Shown: positions 43,602-54,712, counted from the first letter of the stretch. The stretch: 64,000 bases of DNA from Endozoicomonas numazuensis (GCF_000722635.1 NZ_JOKH01000001.1:1615778-1679777), one strand, 5' to 3'. Made by a program: numbers and translations. The notes: generated by a model not told the origin, from the sequence alone.

Positions 43602-44339
43602 TCAGGAGTCATCATCTTCCTGTTCTTCTTCACCCACATATTCCTGCTGTGAACGACCATCATTTTGATCTCCGCCCCCGCCGGACATGTTGATATTGAC
43701 CTGTACTTTCTCTCCGAGCTTTTCCAGGCTTTTCATCAAGCTGGCTTCGTTGGCTACCAGGAAGTTATGGGAATCAGCCGAAGAGGTGTTCATGGTCACT
43801 TGCAATTCACCTGAAACTCTTTGAATTCGAATTTCGGTACCAGGTAATATATTATCCTTCAGGGTGATGCGTACTTCAGCGCCTTCAATAGCGTCTTTTG
43901 AAGACACCATGATCTTATCAACCAGCTTATTGATCACTTCGTTGATTTCTTTGGGTCCGCTAACAGCCTGAATACTTTTGAGTTGAGCTTCAGCGGCCTG
44001 CTGGGTTTCTCTGACCTGACCTATAGCTTGCTCATTGCCTTCAAGCAGGGACTTCATGGCGCCTTCTTCCTGGCCCTTTTGTCCTTCCCGGCCACCGCCC
44101 TGATCCTTGAACTTACCTTCCAGAGCTTCTTTGGCAGACTTTCTCCGCTCTGCCATCAGGCTTTCCAGACTTTGATCGTCCTTGGATTCCCCTTTGGCGC
44201 TCTTCGGATCTTCTTTCTTTTTCATCTTCTTGGAAAAGTCAGAAGCCTGATCTTCAGAAACCTTTTGGCTTTGATTCTGAGTCGGTTGGCTATTGTTGGT
44301 ATTTTGCTGAACATTCTGATTCTGATTGGTCGGCTGCAT
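43602..44339 (-). CDS. sctP: T3SS needle-length regulator SctP (probable)
   Basis: A 245-residue protein starting at ATG 44339, which has AGGAGG at good spacing; a longer frame to 44405 is rejected. The first 110 residues are Gln/Asn- then Lys/Glu-rich and likely disordered. The C-terminal part (about 150-225) has the beta-rich pattern of the type III substrate-specificity switch domain (VRITLKDNILPGTEIRIQRVSGEL). Its place between sctO and sctQ is the normal sctP position. Sequence similarity in this family is weak, so the symbol rests mainly on position. Confidence 0.8.
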   Translation of the reverse strand: MQPTNQNQNVQQNTNNSQPTQNQSQKVSEDQASDFSKKMKKKEDPKSAKGESKDDQSLESLMAERRKSAKEALEGKFKDQGGGREGQKGQEEGAMKSLLEGNEQAIGQVRETQQAAEAQLKSIQAVSGPKEINEVINKLVDKIMVSSKDAIEGAEVRITLKDNILPGTEIRIQRVSGELQVTMNTSSADSHNFLVANEASLMKSLEKLGEKVQVNINMSGGGGDQNDGRSQQEYVGEEEQEDDDS

Positions 44340-44435
44340 GGTTCGCCTCCTGTTTATTATGAAAATGCCTTTGATCAACGTTCCTGCCAGTAACGTGGCT
44401 GGCATTTTCTGCTCATGGCTGATTGTCTGAGCGCC

Positions 44436-44897
44436 CTAGAATTTTGGGCGAACAGTAAATTCTTCCATCTCCAGGTCTTCGAGGCGAGCAGCTTCTTTAG
44501 CGGCGTCCTCGTCCAGAACCTTGGTGAACTCTTCAAACTTTTCCACAGCCTGCATGGCCTTCATGTGCTTATCACGGGCCTGCTCGAGCTGTTCTTTGGC
44601 CTTAACGACATTTTGTTTGGCTTCGTTGATGGCCTGTTCCAGCAGTACATCCTTTTCACGCATCTGGGCCACCTTTGCTTTCAGCTGATCCAGATCGTTC
44701 TGCTTTATCTCGGTATTGATAATGTTATCGTAGAGCCGTTGTTCTTCTTTACATCGCCAGTCAATGTACTCTTCCAGCTCCTGCTCTTTGTTTTTGACTT
44801 CTAGCTGAGCTTGTTCAAGGCGGTACTCGCATTTACGAACTTCGTCCCGAGCAGATCTTTCCCTGATCTGCTTGACTTTGAGCAGCTCGTGAAGCAT
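44436..44897 (-). CDS. sctO: T3SS stalk protein SctO
   Basis: A 153-residue, nearly all-helical coiled-coil protein, the same size as YscO (about 154). It begins with the usual LLKVKQIRERSARDEVRKCE. SctO couples the SctN ATPase to the export gate SctV, like FliJ. It starts six bases after the sctN stop on the same strand, as in Ysc-type operons. Assignment is by length, coiled-coil character and position. Confidence 0.9.
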   Translation of the reverse strand: MLHELLKVKQIRERSARDEVRKCEYRLEQAQLEVKNKEQELEEYIDWRCKEEQRLYDNIINTEIKQNDLDQLKAKVAQMREKDVLLEQAINEAKQNVVKAKEQLEQARDKHMKAMQAVEKFEEFTKVLDEDAAKEAARLEDLEMEEFTVRPKF

Positions 44898-44902
44898 TCA
44901 GG

Positions 44903-46255
44903 TTAGACTCCAACTACCTGACGCAACTGCTGAATAGTGGCGTCATAATCGTTCAATTCATCTGTGCGTTGCTTTAGAAAAGTCCGGATAGCATCAATTT
45001 TCTGTAAAGCTTCATCGGCCACAGCATCGGATCCGGCTTTGTATTCACCGACTTTCACCAGTAGTTCTATCTCTTCAAACTTGGCGAGAAGCTCTCTGAG
45101 CTTACCGGCAGCAGCTTTATGTTCTTCCGGGGTGATAGCGTTCATGACACGGCTGGCACTGGATAAAACATCAATGGCCGGATAGTGGTTGGCTGCAGCC
45201 AGCTTTCTTGAAAGGATGATATGACCGTCCAGTATGGATCGGGTTTCGTCCGCCACGGGTTCGGTCATATCATCACCTTCTACCAGCACGGTGTAGAGCG
45301 CTGTGATTGAACCTGTGTCCGACATGCCGGCACGCTCCATCAGTTTGGGAAGGGTGGCAAATACTGAAGGAGGGAAACCCCGACGAGTGGGAGGCTCGCC
45401 GGCCGCTAATCCTATTTCACGCTGGGCACGAGCAAAACGGGTGACAGAATCCATCAGCAGTAAGACTTTTTTGCCTTTATCCCTGAAATATTCTGCAACG
45501 GCCGTGGCTGTGTAGGCAGCCTTGGCTCTTTCCATGGAAGACTTATCTGAGGTAGCAACAATGATTACGGATTTCTTAACCCCTTCCGGGCCCAGGTCAT
45601 GCTCAATAAATTCTCTGAGTTCCCGGCCCCTTTCACCGATGAGCGCCAGAACGGTTACATCGACCTCCGCTCCTTTGACCAGCATCGAGAGAAGCGTACT
45701 TTTACCACCACCGGCCGCTGCGAAAATACCCATCCGCTGACCTTCACCGCAGGTGAGTACTCCATCCAGAGCTTTCAAACCAAGTGGCAGGGGCTTATCA
45801 ATAATCCTGCGAGTCATCGGGTCCGGGCTGTTGGCATAAACCGGGTACCAGGTTTCTGGCTCTATGCCATCAAAGGCCTTTGGGTTTAAGGGGTTGCCCA
45901 TTCCATCCAGTACGTGACCAAGAAGGTGACTGCCAACACCTACATGGTGAACTTTGCCAGTGGGAATCACTTCTGTGGTAGAGGAGATACCCATGATTTC
46001 GCCCATGGGAGATAACACTGTTTCATGACCCTGAAAGCCAACAACTTCGGCGTATCCGGTTTTTTCATCGTTGGGAGTCACCAGCTCACAGAGCTCGCCG
46101 ATTTTTACCCCGGGAACGGCTGCTTTAATGATCATGCCCTGAACTTCGGTCACACGACCACGGATATCCACTAACCGGCTGCTTTCGACGGCACCTTGCA
46201 GAGCTGAAGTGAGGTAGTTAAGTGCTTCGGCCACGATCCCTGTCTCCTCTGCCAC
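44903..46255 (-). CDS. sctN: T3SS ATPase SctN
   Basis: A 450-residue ATPase related to F1-beta and FliI. Walker A is AAGGGKST (Lys185), Walker B is [19 protein letters not shown], and the family signature [20 protein letters not shown] with the following [20 protein letters not shown] is complete. It detaches chaperones and unfolds substrates at the base of the secretion apparatus. It is the first gene of the operon sctN-O-P-Q-R-S-T-U, separated from the upstream chaperone gene by a terminator at 46293-46323. Confidence 0.97.
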   Translation of the reverse strand: MAEETGIVAEALNYLTSALQGAVESSRLVDIRGRVTEVQGMIIKAAVPGVKIGELCELVTPNDEKTGYAEVVGFQGHETVLSPMGEIMGISSTTEVIPTGKVHHVGVGSHLLGHVLDGMGNPLNPKAFDGIEPETWYPVYANSPDPMTRRIIDKPLPLGLKALDGVLTCGEGQRMGIFAAAGGGKSTLLSMLVKGAEVDVTVLALIGERGRELREFIEHDLGPEGVKKSVIIVATSDKSSMERAKAAYTATAVAEYFRDKGKKVLLLMDSVTRFARAQREIGLAAGEPPTRRGFPPSVFATLPKLMERAGMSDTGSITALYTVLVEGDDMTEPVADETRSILDGHIILSRKLAAANHYPAIDVLSSASRVMNAITPEEHKAAAGKLRELLAKFEEIELLVKVGEYKAGSDAVADEALQKIDAIRTFLKQRTDELNDYDATIQQLRQVVGV

Positions 46256-46292
46256 TCATACTGTTATTTTAGGGGGCTGATCTGCTGGAAAT

Positions 46293-46323
46293 AAAAAGAG
46301 GGCTAAAAAAGCCCTCTTTTTTT
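46293..46323 (-). terminator. Terminator between chaperone gene and sctN
   Basis: Stem AAAAAGAGGGCT/AGCCCTCTTTTT with a short A-rich loop and T-runs on both strands, 18 bases past the chaperone stop. It implies that sctN has its own promoter, or that read-through is partial. Confidence 0.85.
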
Positions 46324-46340
46324 GACACTTGAGTCAAGAG

Positions 46341-46838
46341 TCAGACCATCATACCCATATCTCCAGGTCCGCCTGGAGCGGTTGGAGGCGTTTTTGGCCC
46401 ACTCTCTTTAGGAGCAGCAGTGCCATCGCTCTCGGTATTGTCGACTTCAGAAATAACCCATTCGAGTGTGTTTACAAACTTCTCAAGGGTTGATTCAAAA
46501 TTACCGTAGTCAGAGGAAGCCAGCATTGAACGAATCAGCAAAACTTCAGATTTGTCATGATTCAGGGCATTAAATGCCCCTTGCATACTGTGATGCTGAA
46601 GGTTCAGTGACAGGAGCTTTTCGTAGAGGCTGGTTTTAGCGTCGTCGTGGGCGTCCATGGGTTTTACCGAAGAGACAAACACCAAGGCTTCATCTTCTTC
46701 CAGGTATTCCATATTCACGATCAGGGTATCATCAAAACAGAGACCACAAGCATCGTGTTCATTTAAGCTGAGCTCGCCAAGACCGATGCTCTCTGCAAAA
46801 TGCTGTAGATTCTCTTCTACATTTTGCTTGTAACTCAT
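46341..46838 (-). CDS. CesT/SycE-like T3SS chaperone
   Basis: A 165-residue acidic protein starting at ATG 46838 with GGAGGG upstream; the frame extends to 46940 but without a start signal. Residues 1-130 show the class I chaperone pattern: an N-terminal helix (NVEENLQHFAESIGLGELSLNE), strands with CGLCFDDTLIVNMEY and ALVFVSSVKP, then helices. The tail is Pro/Gly-rich and ends MGMMV. Such chaperones are dimers that hold effectors for export. Its position next to sctN supports this; its effector client is unknown, though the phosphatase at 36964 is a candidate. Confidence 0.8.
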   Translation of the reverse strand: MSYKQNVEENLQHFAESIGLGELSLNEHDACGLCFDDTLIVNMEYLEEDEALVFVSSVKPMDAHDDAKTSLYEKLLSLNLQHHSMQGAFNALNHDKSEVLLIRSMLASSDYGNFESTLEKFVNTLEWVISEVDNTESDGTAAPKESGPKTPPTAPGGPGDMGMMV

Positions 46839-47069
46839 TCGATCATACCCTCCAATGGTACTTAGTAAGAAACTGAAATAATGAGAACTAACTTTCAGTA
46901 TATATCGCTCTTTTGGGTTGCGTTGAAGAATTCGGAACATTGTTTTCTGCTAGATACTTGTTCCGGGAACTCCACGGCCAGATTGAAGTCTTTTAACGAT
47001 TAAATGTCTTTATCGGTCAAAGTAACGAACGTCTGTATACTTGTTTGAACTTTTTTTCTTCGTTGAGTA

Positions 47070-47582
47070 GTGAGATTCTTTTTGGTAGATCAAGAGAGCA
47101 CCGATAGTTTCTGGATGCGAGAAGCCCTGAAGGAGGCTGAAAAGGCCCGGGACAAAGGTGAAGTACCTGTGGGAGCTGTTGTCATCAGAGAAGGGAAAAT
47201 CATAGGTCGGGGATTCAATCAGCCTATCAGTGGCTGCAACCCGGTGGCGCATGCTGAAGTGTTAGCATTGCAAGAGGCTGCAGCCCACGCGGACAACTAT
47301 CGGTTGGTGGACTGTGAGCTCTATGTGACCCTTGAGCCTTGTACTATGTGTGCCGGTGCCATTATTCACAGCCGGGTCAAACGGGTAGTTTTTGGTGCTT
47401 TGGAACCTAAAGCCGGCGCGCTGATCAGCCAGGCCAGAACGTTAGAGTTGCCTTTTATGAATTATCGGGTGGAAATGACGGCAGGTGTTCTCGAAGACGA
47501 ATGCAGTGAAATGATTTCAGCGTTTTTTAAAGCTCGCCGTGAAGCCAAAAAGGCTGAGAAGCAACGCCTTAAGCTCTGCTGA
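47070..47582 (+). CDS. tadA: tRNA-specific adenosine deaminase
   Basis: A zinc enzyme that deaminates A34 of tRNA-Arg(ACG) to inosine. The active-site motifs are PVAHAEVLAL (His and catalytic Glu) and the zinc-binding PCTMCAGAI, with VKRVVFGALEPKAGA after them. The start is uncertain: the conserved part DSFWMREALKEAEKA requires a start before ATG 47115, leaving GTG 47070 or TTG 47082, neither with a strong ribosome site. At 170 codons from 47070 the length is normal. Upstream is the divergent chaperone gene. Confidence 0.93.
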   Translation: MRFFLVDQESTDSFWMREALKEAEKARDKGEVPVGAVVIREGKIIGRGFNQPISGCNPVAHAEVLALQEAAAHADNYRLVDCELYVTLEPCTMCAGAIIHSRVKRVVFGALEPKAGALISQARTLELPFMNYRVEMTAGVLEDECSEMISAFFKARREAKKAEKQRLKLC

Positions 47583-47780
47583 CTCGATAGTTTCAGGCTC
47601 TGTGAGCTGAGAATCTTCCAGTATTTTAGTGGTATTTCTCCTGATCAAAGTAGCTTTATGCATTTTTTGGTCTCGATATTGACCAGATCCGTAGATCAAT
47701 CACTGGTTTCCATACTGGAGTTTCGATTATTATACCGCACCTGATTATCTCCCTGAGTCCAATTGAGGACAGTTTTTAAC

Positions 47781-50700
47781 ATGCTGATTTTGCGTGGTGC
47801 TCCGGCTCTATCGCCGTTTCGCAGCCAAAAGCTGCTGGAAACCCTGCAACACAGGATCCCTGAAATAGCCGGTGTTTTTGCTGAATACCAGCACTTTGTT
47901 CGGGTTGACGAGGCATTATCTGACCAGGAACTGAAAGTTCTGGAGCAGCTTCTGACCTATGGTCCCCGGATGCAGGAAGGTGAGTGCTCAGGCGCTCTGT
48001 TTCTTGTTGTACCCCGTCCAGGCACAATTTCTCCCTGGTCCAGTAAAGCCACCAACATTGCTGAAAACTGTGGTCTCAGCAAAGTTCACCGTATTGAGCG
48101 CGGTCTGGCTTATTATGTGTCTGCTGAAGAAGGCCTCAGTCAACACCAGAAAGAACAGGTAGCAAGCCTGATTCATGACCGCATGACTGAAGCGGTTCTG
48201 GCTGATGCGAGTGAGGCTGAAGTTTTGTTTGCAGAGACTGAACCTGCCCCTCTGAATTGTGTCGATATTCTTGCTGGGGGACGTGAAGCTCTGGCTGAAG
48301 CGAACCTGGCTCTGGGGCTTGCTCTGGCAGAAGATGAAATTGACTATCTCGTCACCAGCTATCAGGGGTTGGACAGGAACCCGACTGATGTTGAGCTGAT
48401 GATGTTTGCCCAGGCCAACTCTGAGCATTGCCGTCATAAAATTTTTAATGCGACGTGGAGCATTGATGGTGAGAAGCAGGATCATTCTTTGTTTCAGATG
48501 ATTCGCAATACTCACAATATGAACAGTGAAGGTGTGCTTTCAGCTTACAAAGACAATGCTTCAGTCATTGTAGGCTCTAAAGCAGGACGATTCTTCCCGT
48601 CTCCTGAAAAGAAAGACTACCAATATCATCAGGAAGACATTCATATCCTGATGAAAGTCGAAACTCATAACCATCCTACGGCTATTTCGCCCTGGCCCGG
48701 TGCTTCTACCGGTGCAGGTGGTGAGATCCGTGATGAAGGTGCTACCGGCCGAGGCTCCAAGCCAAAGGCGGGTCTGACCGGCTTTTCAGTATCCAACCTG
48801 AATATCCCCGGTTACAAACAGCCCTGGGAAAAAGAGTACGGCAAGCCAGATCGAATTGTTACAGCTCTGGATATTATGCTGGACGGTCCTCTGGGTGGTG
48901 CTGGCTTTAATAATGAATTTGGTCGTCCTAATCTCTGCGGTTACTTCCGTACTTTCGAAACAACTGCCAAAGGTTCAGCCGGTGAAGAGGTGAGGGGATA
49001 TCATAAACCCATCATGCTGGCCGGTGGTCTGGGTAATATTCGGGCAGACCATGTCGAGAAAGGTGATATTCCTGTTGGTGCCAAGCTGATTGTTCTGGGT
49101 GGTCCGGCCATGCAGATCGGCCTGGGTGGCGGTGCGGCCTCATCCATGACTTCCGGTGAAGGCCAGGAAGACCTCGATTTCGCCAGTGTTCAGCGCGACA
49201 ATCCGGAAATGGAGCGCCGCTGTCAGGAAGTTATCGATCAGTGTTGGCAGCTGGGGGATGAGAACCCTGTCGCTTTCATCCACGATGTGGGTGCTGGTGG
49301 ATTATCTAATGCTCTACCTGAGCTGGTCAGTGATGGAGGCCGTGGTGGTCGTTTCCAGCTCAGAGATATTTTGAATGATGAACCGGGTATGTCACCACTG
49401 GCGCTCTGGTGTAATGAATCCCAGGAACGTTATGTGATGGCGGTTGCTCCGGAAAATATGGAGCTGTTTGAATCGATTTGTAAGCGAGAGCGGTGCCTCT
49501 ACGCTGTGGTGGGTGAGGCAACGAATGAGCCTCATCTGCTGGTTGAAGACAGTCACTTCGACAATAATCCTGTTGATATGCCTCTGGATGTTTTGCTGGG
49601 TAAGCCACCCCGTATGCACCGTGATGTGCAGGCTGAGAATATCTCTCAGAGCGCGCTGGATCTTTCCGGTATTTCTCTGCAAGAAGCCAGTGAGCGGGTT
49701 CTGAAGCTGCCCACAGTGGCCAGTAAAAACTTCCTGATTACTATTGGTGATCGCTCCATCACGGGTTTGGTAGCGCGTGAACAGATGGTTGGCCCATGGC
49801 AGGTACCGGTTGCTGACTGTGCGGTAACCGCTTCAGCATTTGATACCTTTGCTGGTGAAGCTATGTCCATGGGTGAGAGAACCCCTCTGGCCCTGATCGA
49901 TGCACCTGCATCCGGTCGTATGGCGGTGGGTGAAGCTATCACTAACATTGCCAGCACTCGCATTGCCAAATTGGGCGATGTGAAACTTTCTGCGAACTGG
50001 ATGGCTGCTGCTGGACATCCGGGTGAAGACGCCAAGCTTTATGAAACCTGTAAAGCGGTGGGTATGGAACTCTGCCCGGAGCTGGGCATTGCTATTCCAG
50101 TGGGCAAAGATTCTATGTCTATGCGTACCAGCTGGAAGGACGGCGAAGCAGAAAAAAGTGTGACTTCACCTCTGTCTCTGGTGATTTCTGCCTTTGCTCC
50201 CGTGACAGACATTCGTAAGACTGTGACTCCAGAGCTTCGCACTGATAAGGGTGAAACGGATCTGTTGCTGGTGGATCTGGGTCGTGACCAGAATCGTCTG
50301 GGTGGTTCTGCTCTGGCACAGGTGTATGGCCAGATTGGTGACGTCGCACCTGATGTTTCGTCAGCTGAAGACCTTAAAGGATTCTTTAAGGGTATCCAGC
50401 AATGTCTGGAAGCAGACTTGCTATTGGCTTACCACGATCGTTCAGACGGCGGTCTCTTCACTACTTTGGTTGAAATGGCTTTTGCTGGTCATTCCGGTAT
50501 TGAGGTTAATCTGGATAAGCTGGCTGGCTGCGAAGCTGCCATTATTCCAGCTCTGTTTAATGAAGAGCTGGGTGCGGTGCTGCAGGTTCGTCGTGAAGAC
50601 AAGGGTAAGGTCAAAGATATCCTGGCCGAGCTCGGCTTGGGCTCCTGCACTCATACTATTGCTTCTCTGAGGCCTGATCAGCGCATCAACTTTACCTTTA

Positions 50701-51686
50701 ATGGTGAGCGGGTCATCAGTGAAAGCCGGGTTAAACATCAGCGCTGGTGGTCTGAAACCAGCTATCGTATGCAAGCTCTGAGGGATAACCCTGAGTGCGC
50801 GCTCCAGGAGTTTGATAACCTGCTGGACGATACCGACAAGGGGCTGCATGCCTCTCTGCCTTTTGACATATCCAATGATGTTGCAGCCCCCTTTATTGCT
50901 ACGGGTGCCAGCAAACCTCAGGTAGCCATTCTGAGAGAGCAGGGTGTCAATGGGCATGTAGAAATGGCAGCTGCGTTTGACAAGGCTGGCTTTTCAGCGG
51001 TCGATATTCACATGAGTGATATCCTCACAGGCCGACGCAATCTGGCTGAATTCAAAGGTCTGGTGGCCTGTGGTGGCTTCTCCTACGGGGACGTTCTGGG
51101 AGCAGGAGAAGGCTGGGCAAAGTCGGTTCTGTTTAACGGAATGGCTCGTGATCAGTTCGCTGCTTTCTTTGATCGACCCGACAGCTTCACTCTCGGTGTC
51201 TGTAATGGTTGTCAGATGCTGTCTAACCTGCATGAGTTGATTCCTGGTGCAGAACACTGGCCACACTTTGTCCGCAACCAGTCAGAACAGTTTGAAGCCA
51301 GAACGGTGATGGTTGAAGTTCAGCAGAGCAAATCCATTCTCCTTCGAGGTATGGAAGGGGCCAGAATGCCTATTGCAGTGGCTCATGGTGAAGGTTTTGC
51401 TGAATTCAAGAGAGCTGATCAGATTCAGAAGCTGTCAGTCAGTGCTCAATTGGCTTTAAAATATGTGGATAATCTGGGAAGAGCGACCGATCGTTACCCA
51501 TACAATCCGAATGGTTCACCTGAAGGTATCACCGGTTTGACCTCTGCTGATGGCAGGGTCACTATCATGATGCCTCACCCTGAAAGGGTATTCAGGACCG
51601 TTCAGAACAGTTGGTATCCTGATACCTGGGGTGAAGATTCGCCCTGGATGAGAATGTTCAGGAATGCCCGGGTCTGGGTTGACTGA
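47781..51686 (+). CDS. purL: Phosphoribosylformylglycinamidine synthase
   Basis: A 1,301-residue single-chain FGAM synthase, the usual gammaproteobacterial size, catalysing the ATP- and glutamine-dependent fourth step of purine synthesis. Order: N-terminal PurS-like part, linker with [22 protein letters not shown], two synthetase halves (including [20 protein letters not shown]), and a C-terminal glutamine amidotransferase with nucleophile Cys in [12 protein letters not shown] and the His in [11 protein letters not shown] 47781 ([11 protein letters not shown]) matches the family start; an upstream TTG at 47763 is rejected. A terminator follows at 51699-51736. Confidence 0.98.
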   Translation: MLILRGAPALSPFRSQKLLETLQHRIPEIAGVFAEYQHFVRVDEALSDQELKVLEQLLTYGPRMQEGECSGALFLVVPRPGTISPWSSKATNIAENCGLSKVHRIERGLAYYVSAEEGLSQHQKEQVASLIHDRMTEAVLADASEAEVLFAETEPAPLNCVDILAGGREALAEANLALGLALAEDEIDYLVTSYQGLDRNPTDVELMMFAQANSEHCRHKIFNATWSIDGEKQDHSLFQMIRNTHNMNSEGVLSAYKDNASVIVGSKAGRFFPSPEKKDYQYHQEDIHILMKVETHNHPTAISPWPGASTGAGGEIRDEGATGRGSKPKAGLTGFSVSNLNIPGYKQPWEKEYGKPDRIVTALDIMLDGPLGGAGFNNEFGRPNLCGYFRTFETTAKGSAGEEVRGYHKPIMLAGGLGNIRADHVEKGDIPVGAKLIVLGGPAMQIGLGGGAASSMTSGEGQEDLDFASVQRDNPEMERRCQEVIDQCWQLGDENPVAFIHDVGAGGLSNALPELVSDGGRGGRFQLRDILNDEPGMSPLALWCNESQERYVMAVAPENMELFESICKRERCLYAVVGEATNEPHLLVEDSHFDNNPVDMPLDVLLGKPPRMHRDVQAENISQSALDLSGISLQEASERVLKLPTVASKNFLITIGDRSITGLVAREQMVGPWQVPVADCAVTASAFDTFAGEAMSMGERTPLALIDAPASGRMAVGEAITNIASTRIAKLGDVKLSANWMAAAGHPGEDAKLYETCKAVGMELCPELGIAIPVGKDSMSMRTSWKDGEAEKSVTSPLSLVISAFAPVTDIRKTVTPELRTDKGETDLLLVDLGRDQNRLGGSALAQVYGQIGDVAPDVSSAEDLKGFFKGIQQCLEADLLLAYHDRSDGGLFTTLVEMAFAGHSGIEVNLDKLAGCEAAIIPALFNEELGAVLQVRREDKGKVKDILAELGLGSCTHTIASLRPDQRINFTFNGERVISESRVKHQRWWSETSYRMQALRDNPECALQEFDNLLDDTDKGLHASLPFDISNDVAAPFIATGASKPQVAILREQGVNGHVEMAAAFDKAGFSAVDIHMSDILTGRRNLAEFKGLVACGGFSYGDVLGAGEGWAKSVLFNGMARDQFAAFFDRPDSFTLGVCNGCQMLSNLHELIPGAEHWPHFVRNQSEQFEARTVMVEVQQSKSILLRGMEGARMPIAVAHGEGFAEFKRADQIQKLSVSAQLALKYVDNLGRATDRYPYNPNGSPEGITGLTSADGRVTIMMPHPERVFRTVQNSWYPDTWGEDSPWMRMFRNARVWVD

Positions 51687-51698
51687 TTTAAGAGAACC

Positions 51699-51736
51699 AA
51701 GAGGCTGATTCATAATTGACTCAGCCTCTTTTCTTA
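51699..51736 (+). terminator. Terminator of purL
   Basis: Stem AAGAGGCTGA/TCAGCCTCTT with a 12-base loop, followed by TTCTT, 13 bases after the purL stop codon. Confidence 0.85.
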
Positions 51737-51863
51737 TAATCAGTAGAAATATTGCCGGATGTCAGTACATCAGTCTCGGCGAAGCAGGCCTTCGAACTAT
51801 TTTCCATTCTAAGCATCTAAACTGGACAGGAAATGGAAGGTAAACGTACTGGGAGACTCATTT

Positions 51864-52334
51864 ATGAACAACAGGATTAAACAGGCAGGGATCGTCTTCT
51901 TGCTTTCACTCTCTCTGACTGGCTGCATGACAGACCAGACCGGGACCACTTATTCTGCTTCTGAAGCCCGTCAAATGCAGACAGTCCTTTTTGGTACTGT
52001 GGCCGAGTCCAGACTGGTCAAGCTTGAAGGCACTCAGGGCGAAGTAGGTACTCTTGCCGGAGCAGCGGTAGGGGGAATAACAGGCTCCAGTATTGGTGGT
52101 CAGCGTGAAAGTGCCATTGCCGCAGTGGCTGGAGCCGTGGCCGGTGGTGTTCTGGGCAGTATGGCTGAGAAAAAAATCACTGCCAAGCAAGGTGTAGAGC
52201 TGACCGTCAGACTGGATGATGGCTCTTATGTTTCTGTTGTTCAACAGGTTGATCCAGCGGTTAACTTTGCTTCAGGGGATAAAGTGAAAATCCTGACTCA
52301 GGGCTCAACCAGCCGGGTAGTTAAGGTTCAGTGA
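51864..52334 (+). CDS. Glycine-zipper outer-membrane lipoprotein, SlyB-like
   Basis: A 156-residue lipoprotein: signal peptide with lipobox LTGC (Cys21), then a glycine-zipper 2TM segment from about residue 62 to 100 rich in GxxxG (GTLAGAAVGGITGSSIGG, AVAGAVAGGVLGSMAE), and a C-terminal beta domain with DDGSYVSVVQQVDP. This is the architecture of SlyB/Pcp proteins, which sit in the outer membrane and respond to envelope stress. It is a single gene between purL and the convergent glycan operon. Confidence 0.88.
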   Translation: MNNRIKQAGIVFLLSLSLTGCMTDQTGTTYSASEARQMQTVLFGTVAESRLVKLEGTQGEVGTLAGAAVGGITGSSIGGQRESAIAAVAGAVAGGVLGSMAEKKITAKQGVELTVRLDDGSYVSVVQQVDPAVNFASGDKVKILTQGSTSRVVKVQ

Positions 52335-52370
52335 TAGCAAAGGCGGGTGGCTAACAGGCCAACCGCCAAT

Positions 52371-53924
52371 TTATTTCTGGATCGACTGAGGCCTTATGAG
52401 GTAATACTCAACGACTAGTTTGGGCTTGTCATTAATCTTTATCTTGGTAACAGGCTCAAATTCAAATCGACCCAGAAATTCAGCCTGGGGATAATTCTTC
52501 TCAAGCCGCTGCCGGACTTGTTCTGAGTTTCGCTTACCATCCACCATGACAATGATCCCGCCTTTCTTACGGAAATCTTCTTCCTTCATCCAGAGACTTT
52601 CTGCCGGATTCAGCCCAAAAAATGGAGTGGTTTTTCGATTGTGACTGTAAGCAATCAGTTCAGCGACATGATAATGAAGGCCTCCCAGATAATGCATGGG
52701 CTGGTTGTAATGATGAGACCATAACTCTTCAGCTTTCAGCATCTGTGCTCGTAATGGCATGAACTCTACTGAATCCCAGTAATCATCATCAAAGAGAGGT
52801 TTGAATAGCAGGTAACTGCACCTTAAAGAAACAAATATCAAGCCGGTGAGTAAGCACCAGAGCACGATTTTTTTGAAACGCTGATAATCAATCAGTGGGC
52901 GAAGCCAGACAAGTATCAACAAAGGTAGCCATGCAAAGTAGGGGGTTGCCCAGCGTGGTACCAGCTTCTCTCCTGTAACCAGTCCAAACACGAGTGTAAA
53001 AGCAAAAGGCCCTGTGGCTATGGCGATAAGAAAAACTTTCTTAAAAGAAGGGTAAACAATAGGCAGTTTCGGTGCTCTGAAAAGGGGGATCATCAATAAG
53101 AAGAGCACGAAGATATTGCCAAGACTGTTCTTGATGAAACTGAAAGGGAACGTTAAATGATCCCAGTCGGTCCCTGTGCCATAACGGGCACTCTCAACAT
53201 AGTTATCTTCCAGATAACTGACAGCGGCAAAGTTATTTTCCCAGAGCCAATAGAGATGTGGGGCCGCAATAGTTAATGCAACAATCCCCCCTAGCCATGG
53301 GCCGACGGATGATAGTGCCTTTCTGCCCTCTGAAGTAATCAGTAAAACGATGAGCAGAGGTGCAAACAATACGATGGCCTGATACTTGGTAAGGATGGCC
53401 AAACCTGCCATGACACCTGTAATGAGCCAGTAGCTGATAGATTGGCGAGTTACTGCAAAATAAAACGTCAGGGCAAGCAAGGCCCAGACGGGATGCTGCA
53501 GTGTATCGGGAGTCACTCTTTCAACACGGTTGCTGTAAAAGAGAATGCCCTGTAATAAAAAGACGGCCAGTAATGCACCTGCCCCGGTTAGATATTCTCT
53601 GGCTAGCTTCCAAATGGCGATAAAGGCAATGACCACACAGATCTGAGCCAATAAATAAACAGGCCAGTCACTGGTGTCGCTCAGATTTGAAAAAAAAGCT
53701 GCAATCCAGGCTGCCAGAGGAGGGTGTTTATCGTACCCCCATTGCCAAAGGTTGCCCCAGGCAATTCCCTCAAGCGTGTCGGAGTGAAGAGTGTTTCTGG
53801 CCAGCCATGGGCCCATTGTCCAGAATAGGAGCTGGAAAAGGCAGATCAGGCTTAGCCAGCGATAAGGGTGCTTTATTTCAACTGAAGTGGGCGAAGACTC
53901 AGCCGTTATTGCTTCATTCTGCAC
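52371..53924 (-). CDS. GT39-family (ArnT/PMT-like) glycosyltransferase
   Basis: A 517-residue inner-membrane protein with a dozen or so hydrophobic helices. The first periplasmic loop has the GT-C pattern TLHSDTLEGIAWGNLWQWGYDKHPPL, with acidic residues and HPP as in ArnT and PMT proteins, which transfer a sugar from an undecaprenyl carrier. The C-terminal 150 residues form a soluble domain. It is the last gene of a four-gene operon and overlaps the deacetylase gene by 19 bases. Acceptor (lipid A, glycan or protein) cannot be told from sequence. Confidence 0.88.
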   Translation of the reverse strand: MQNEAITAESSPTSVEIKHPYRWLSLICLFQLLFWTMGPWLARNTLHSDTLEGIAWGNLWQWGYDKHPPLAAWIAAFFSNLSDTSDWPVYLLAQICVVIAFIAIWKLAREYLTGAGALLAVFLLQGILFYSNRVERVTPDTLQHPVWALLALTFYFAVTRQSISYWLITGVMAGLAILTKYQAIVLFAPLLIVLLITSEGRKALSSVGPWLGGIVALTIAAPHLYWLWENNFAAVSYLEDNYVESARYGTGTDWDHLTFPFSFIKNSLGNIFVLFLLMIPLFRAPKLPIVYPSFKKVFLIAIATGPFAFTLVFGLVTGEKLVPRWATPYFAWLPLLILVWLRPLIDYQRFKKIVLWCLLTGLIFVSLRCSYLLFKPLFDDDYWDSVEFMPLRAQMLKAEELWSHHYNQPMHYLGGLHYHVAELIAYSHNRKTTPFFGLNPAESLWMKEEDFRKKGGIIVMVDGKRNSEQVRQRLEKNYPQAEFLGRFEFEPVTKIKINDKPKLVVEYYLIRPQSIQK

Positions 53925-54712
53925 AGATCAACTCCTGCGTTTTGACAGTCTTCCACAAAATCTTGGCCCGATAAGTAATCAAACTCCAGTTGTCTGGCTT
54001 CCGGGTGATCCAGGCTATTATGACCAGAAGTTTTACCCGGGTGACACATGATGAGCCCTCTGTCGTAAGACTCTGATAACCAGCACTTCATCAGTGCCGA
54101 GTAGTTTTCCTTTGGCTCAAGAGAGTAAATACCGGCAAAGGATGTATTCGTGTTGATACTTTGGTTGATCAGCTCATAGAGGAGACTTTTTCCACCAGAA
54201 CCTTCGATGATGTAGCTTTTCAGTCCGCCACCATGGTGAATGATCGGGGTAACACTTCTCACCCAGTAAGAAGGGTCGGGTTTAAAGCGACGAAGAACCG
54301 ATAACAAGGCTTCCCTGATCATGGGTAAATGGTGGATATGCTGGTGGCCATCAACAAAGTCTGGAGCTCTGCCTGTCGTATCTAGAAAGCATTGATATTG
54401 AGCAGTAATCTCTTCCAGGAGGGCGGTTTTATCCAGAAGACGAAGGTGACTTTTTATCAGCACCTGATTCAAACTGGGGAATCCATTCATAAAACCAGAA
54501 CTGAGTCCTTTGCCTTCTGTTAAATTCAGGTGCAAGCCAATATCAATCTTGTCTTGAAGGGGGGTGAGGTGTTTTGCCTGTTCTGACCAATTCGTGCTAG
54601 TGACCATGCAGCTGGTTGCCTGAATCCTTCCTTTACTGGCCAGTTCAATAATGGCTTCCGATACTCCGGGGTGCATCCCATAATCATCTGCGCACAATGT
54701 TATTTTTTTCAT
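53906..54712 (-). CDS. YdjC/ChbG-family carbohydrate deacetylase
   Basis: A 268-residue protein of the ChbG/HpnK family. Metal-site motifs are visible: CADDYGMHPG at the N-terminus (Asp pair), DIGLHLNLTEG (His) and FVDGHQHIHHLP (His pair). Family members remove acetyl groups from N-acetylated sugars; in HpnK and several polysaccharide loci they act on lipid-linked sugars. Its overlap with both neighbours (four bases with GtrA, 19 with GT39) points to a joint pathway in which a carrier-linked amino sugar is deacetylated before transfer. Confidence 0.88.
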   Translation of the reverse strand: MKKITLCADDYGMHPGVSEAIIELASKGRIQATSCMVTSTNWSEQAKHLTPLQDKIDIGLHLNLTEGKGLSSGFMNGFPSLNQVLIKSHLRLLDKTALLEEITAQYQCFLDTTGRAPDFVDGHQHIHHLPMIREALLSVLRRFKPDPSYWVRSVTPIIHHGGGLKSYIIEGSGGKSLLYELINQSINTNTSFAGIYSLEPKENYSALMKCWLSESYDRGLIMCHPGKTSGHNSLDHPEARQLEFDYLSGQDFVEDCQNAGVDLCRMKQ

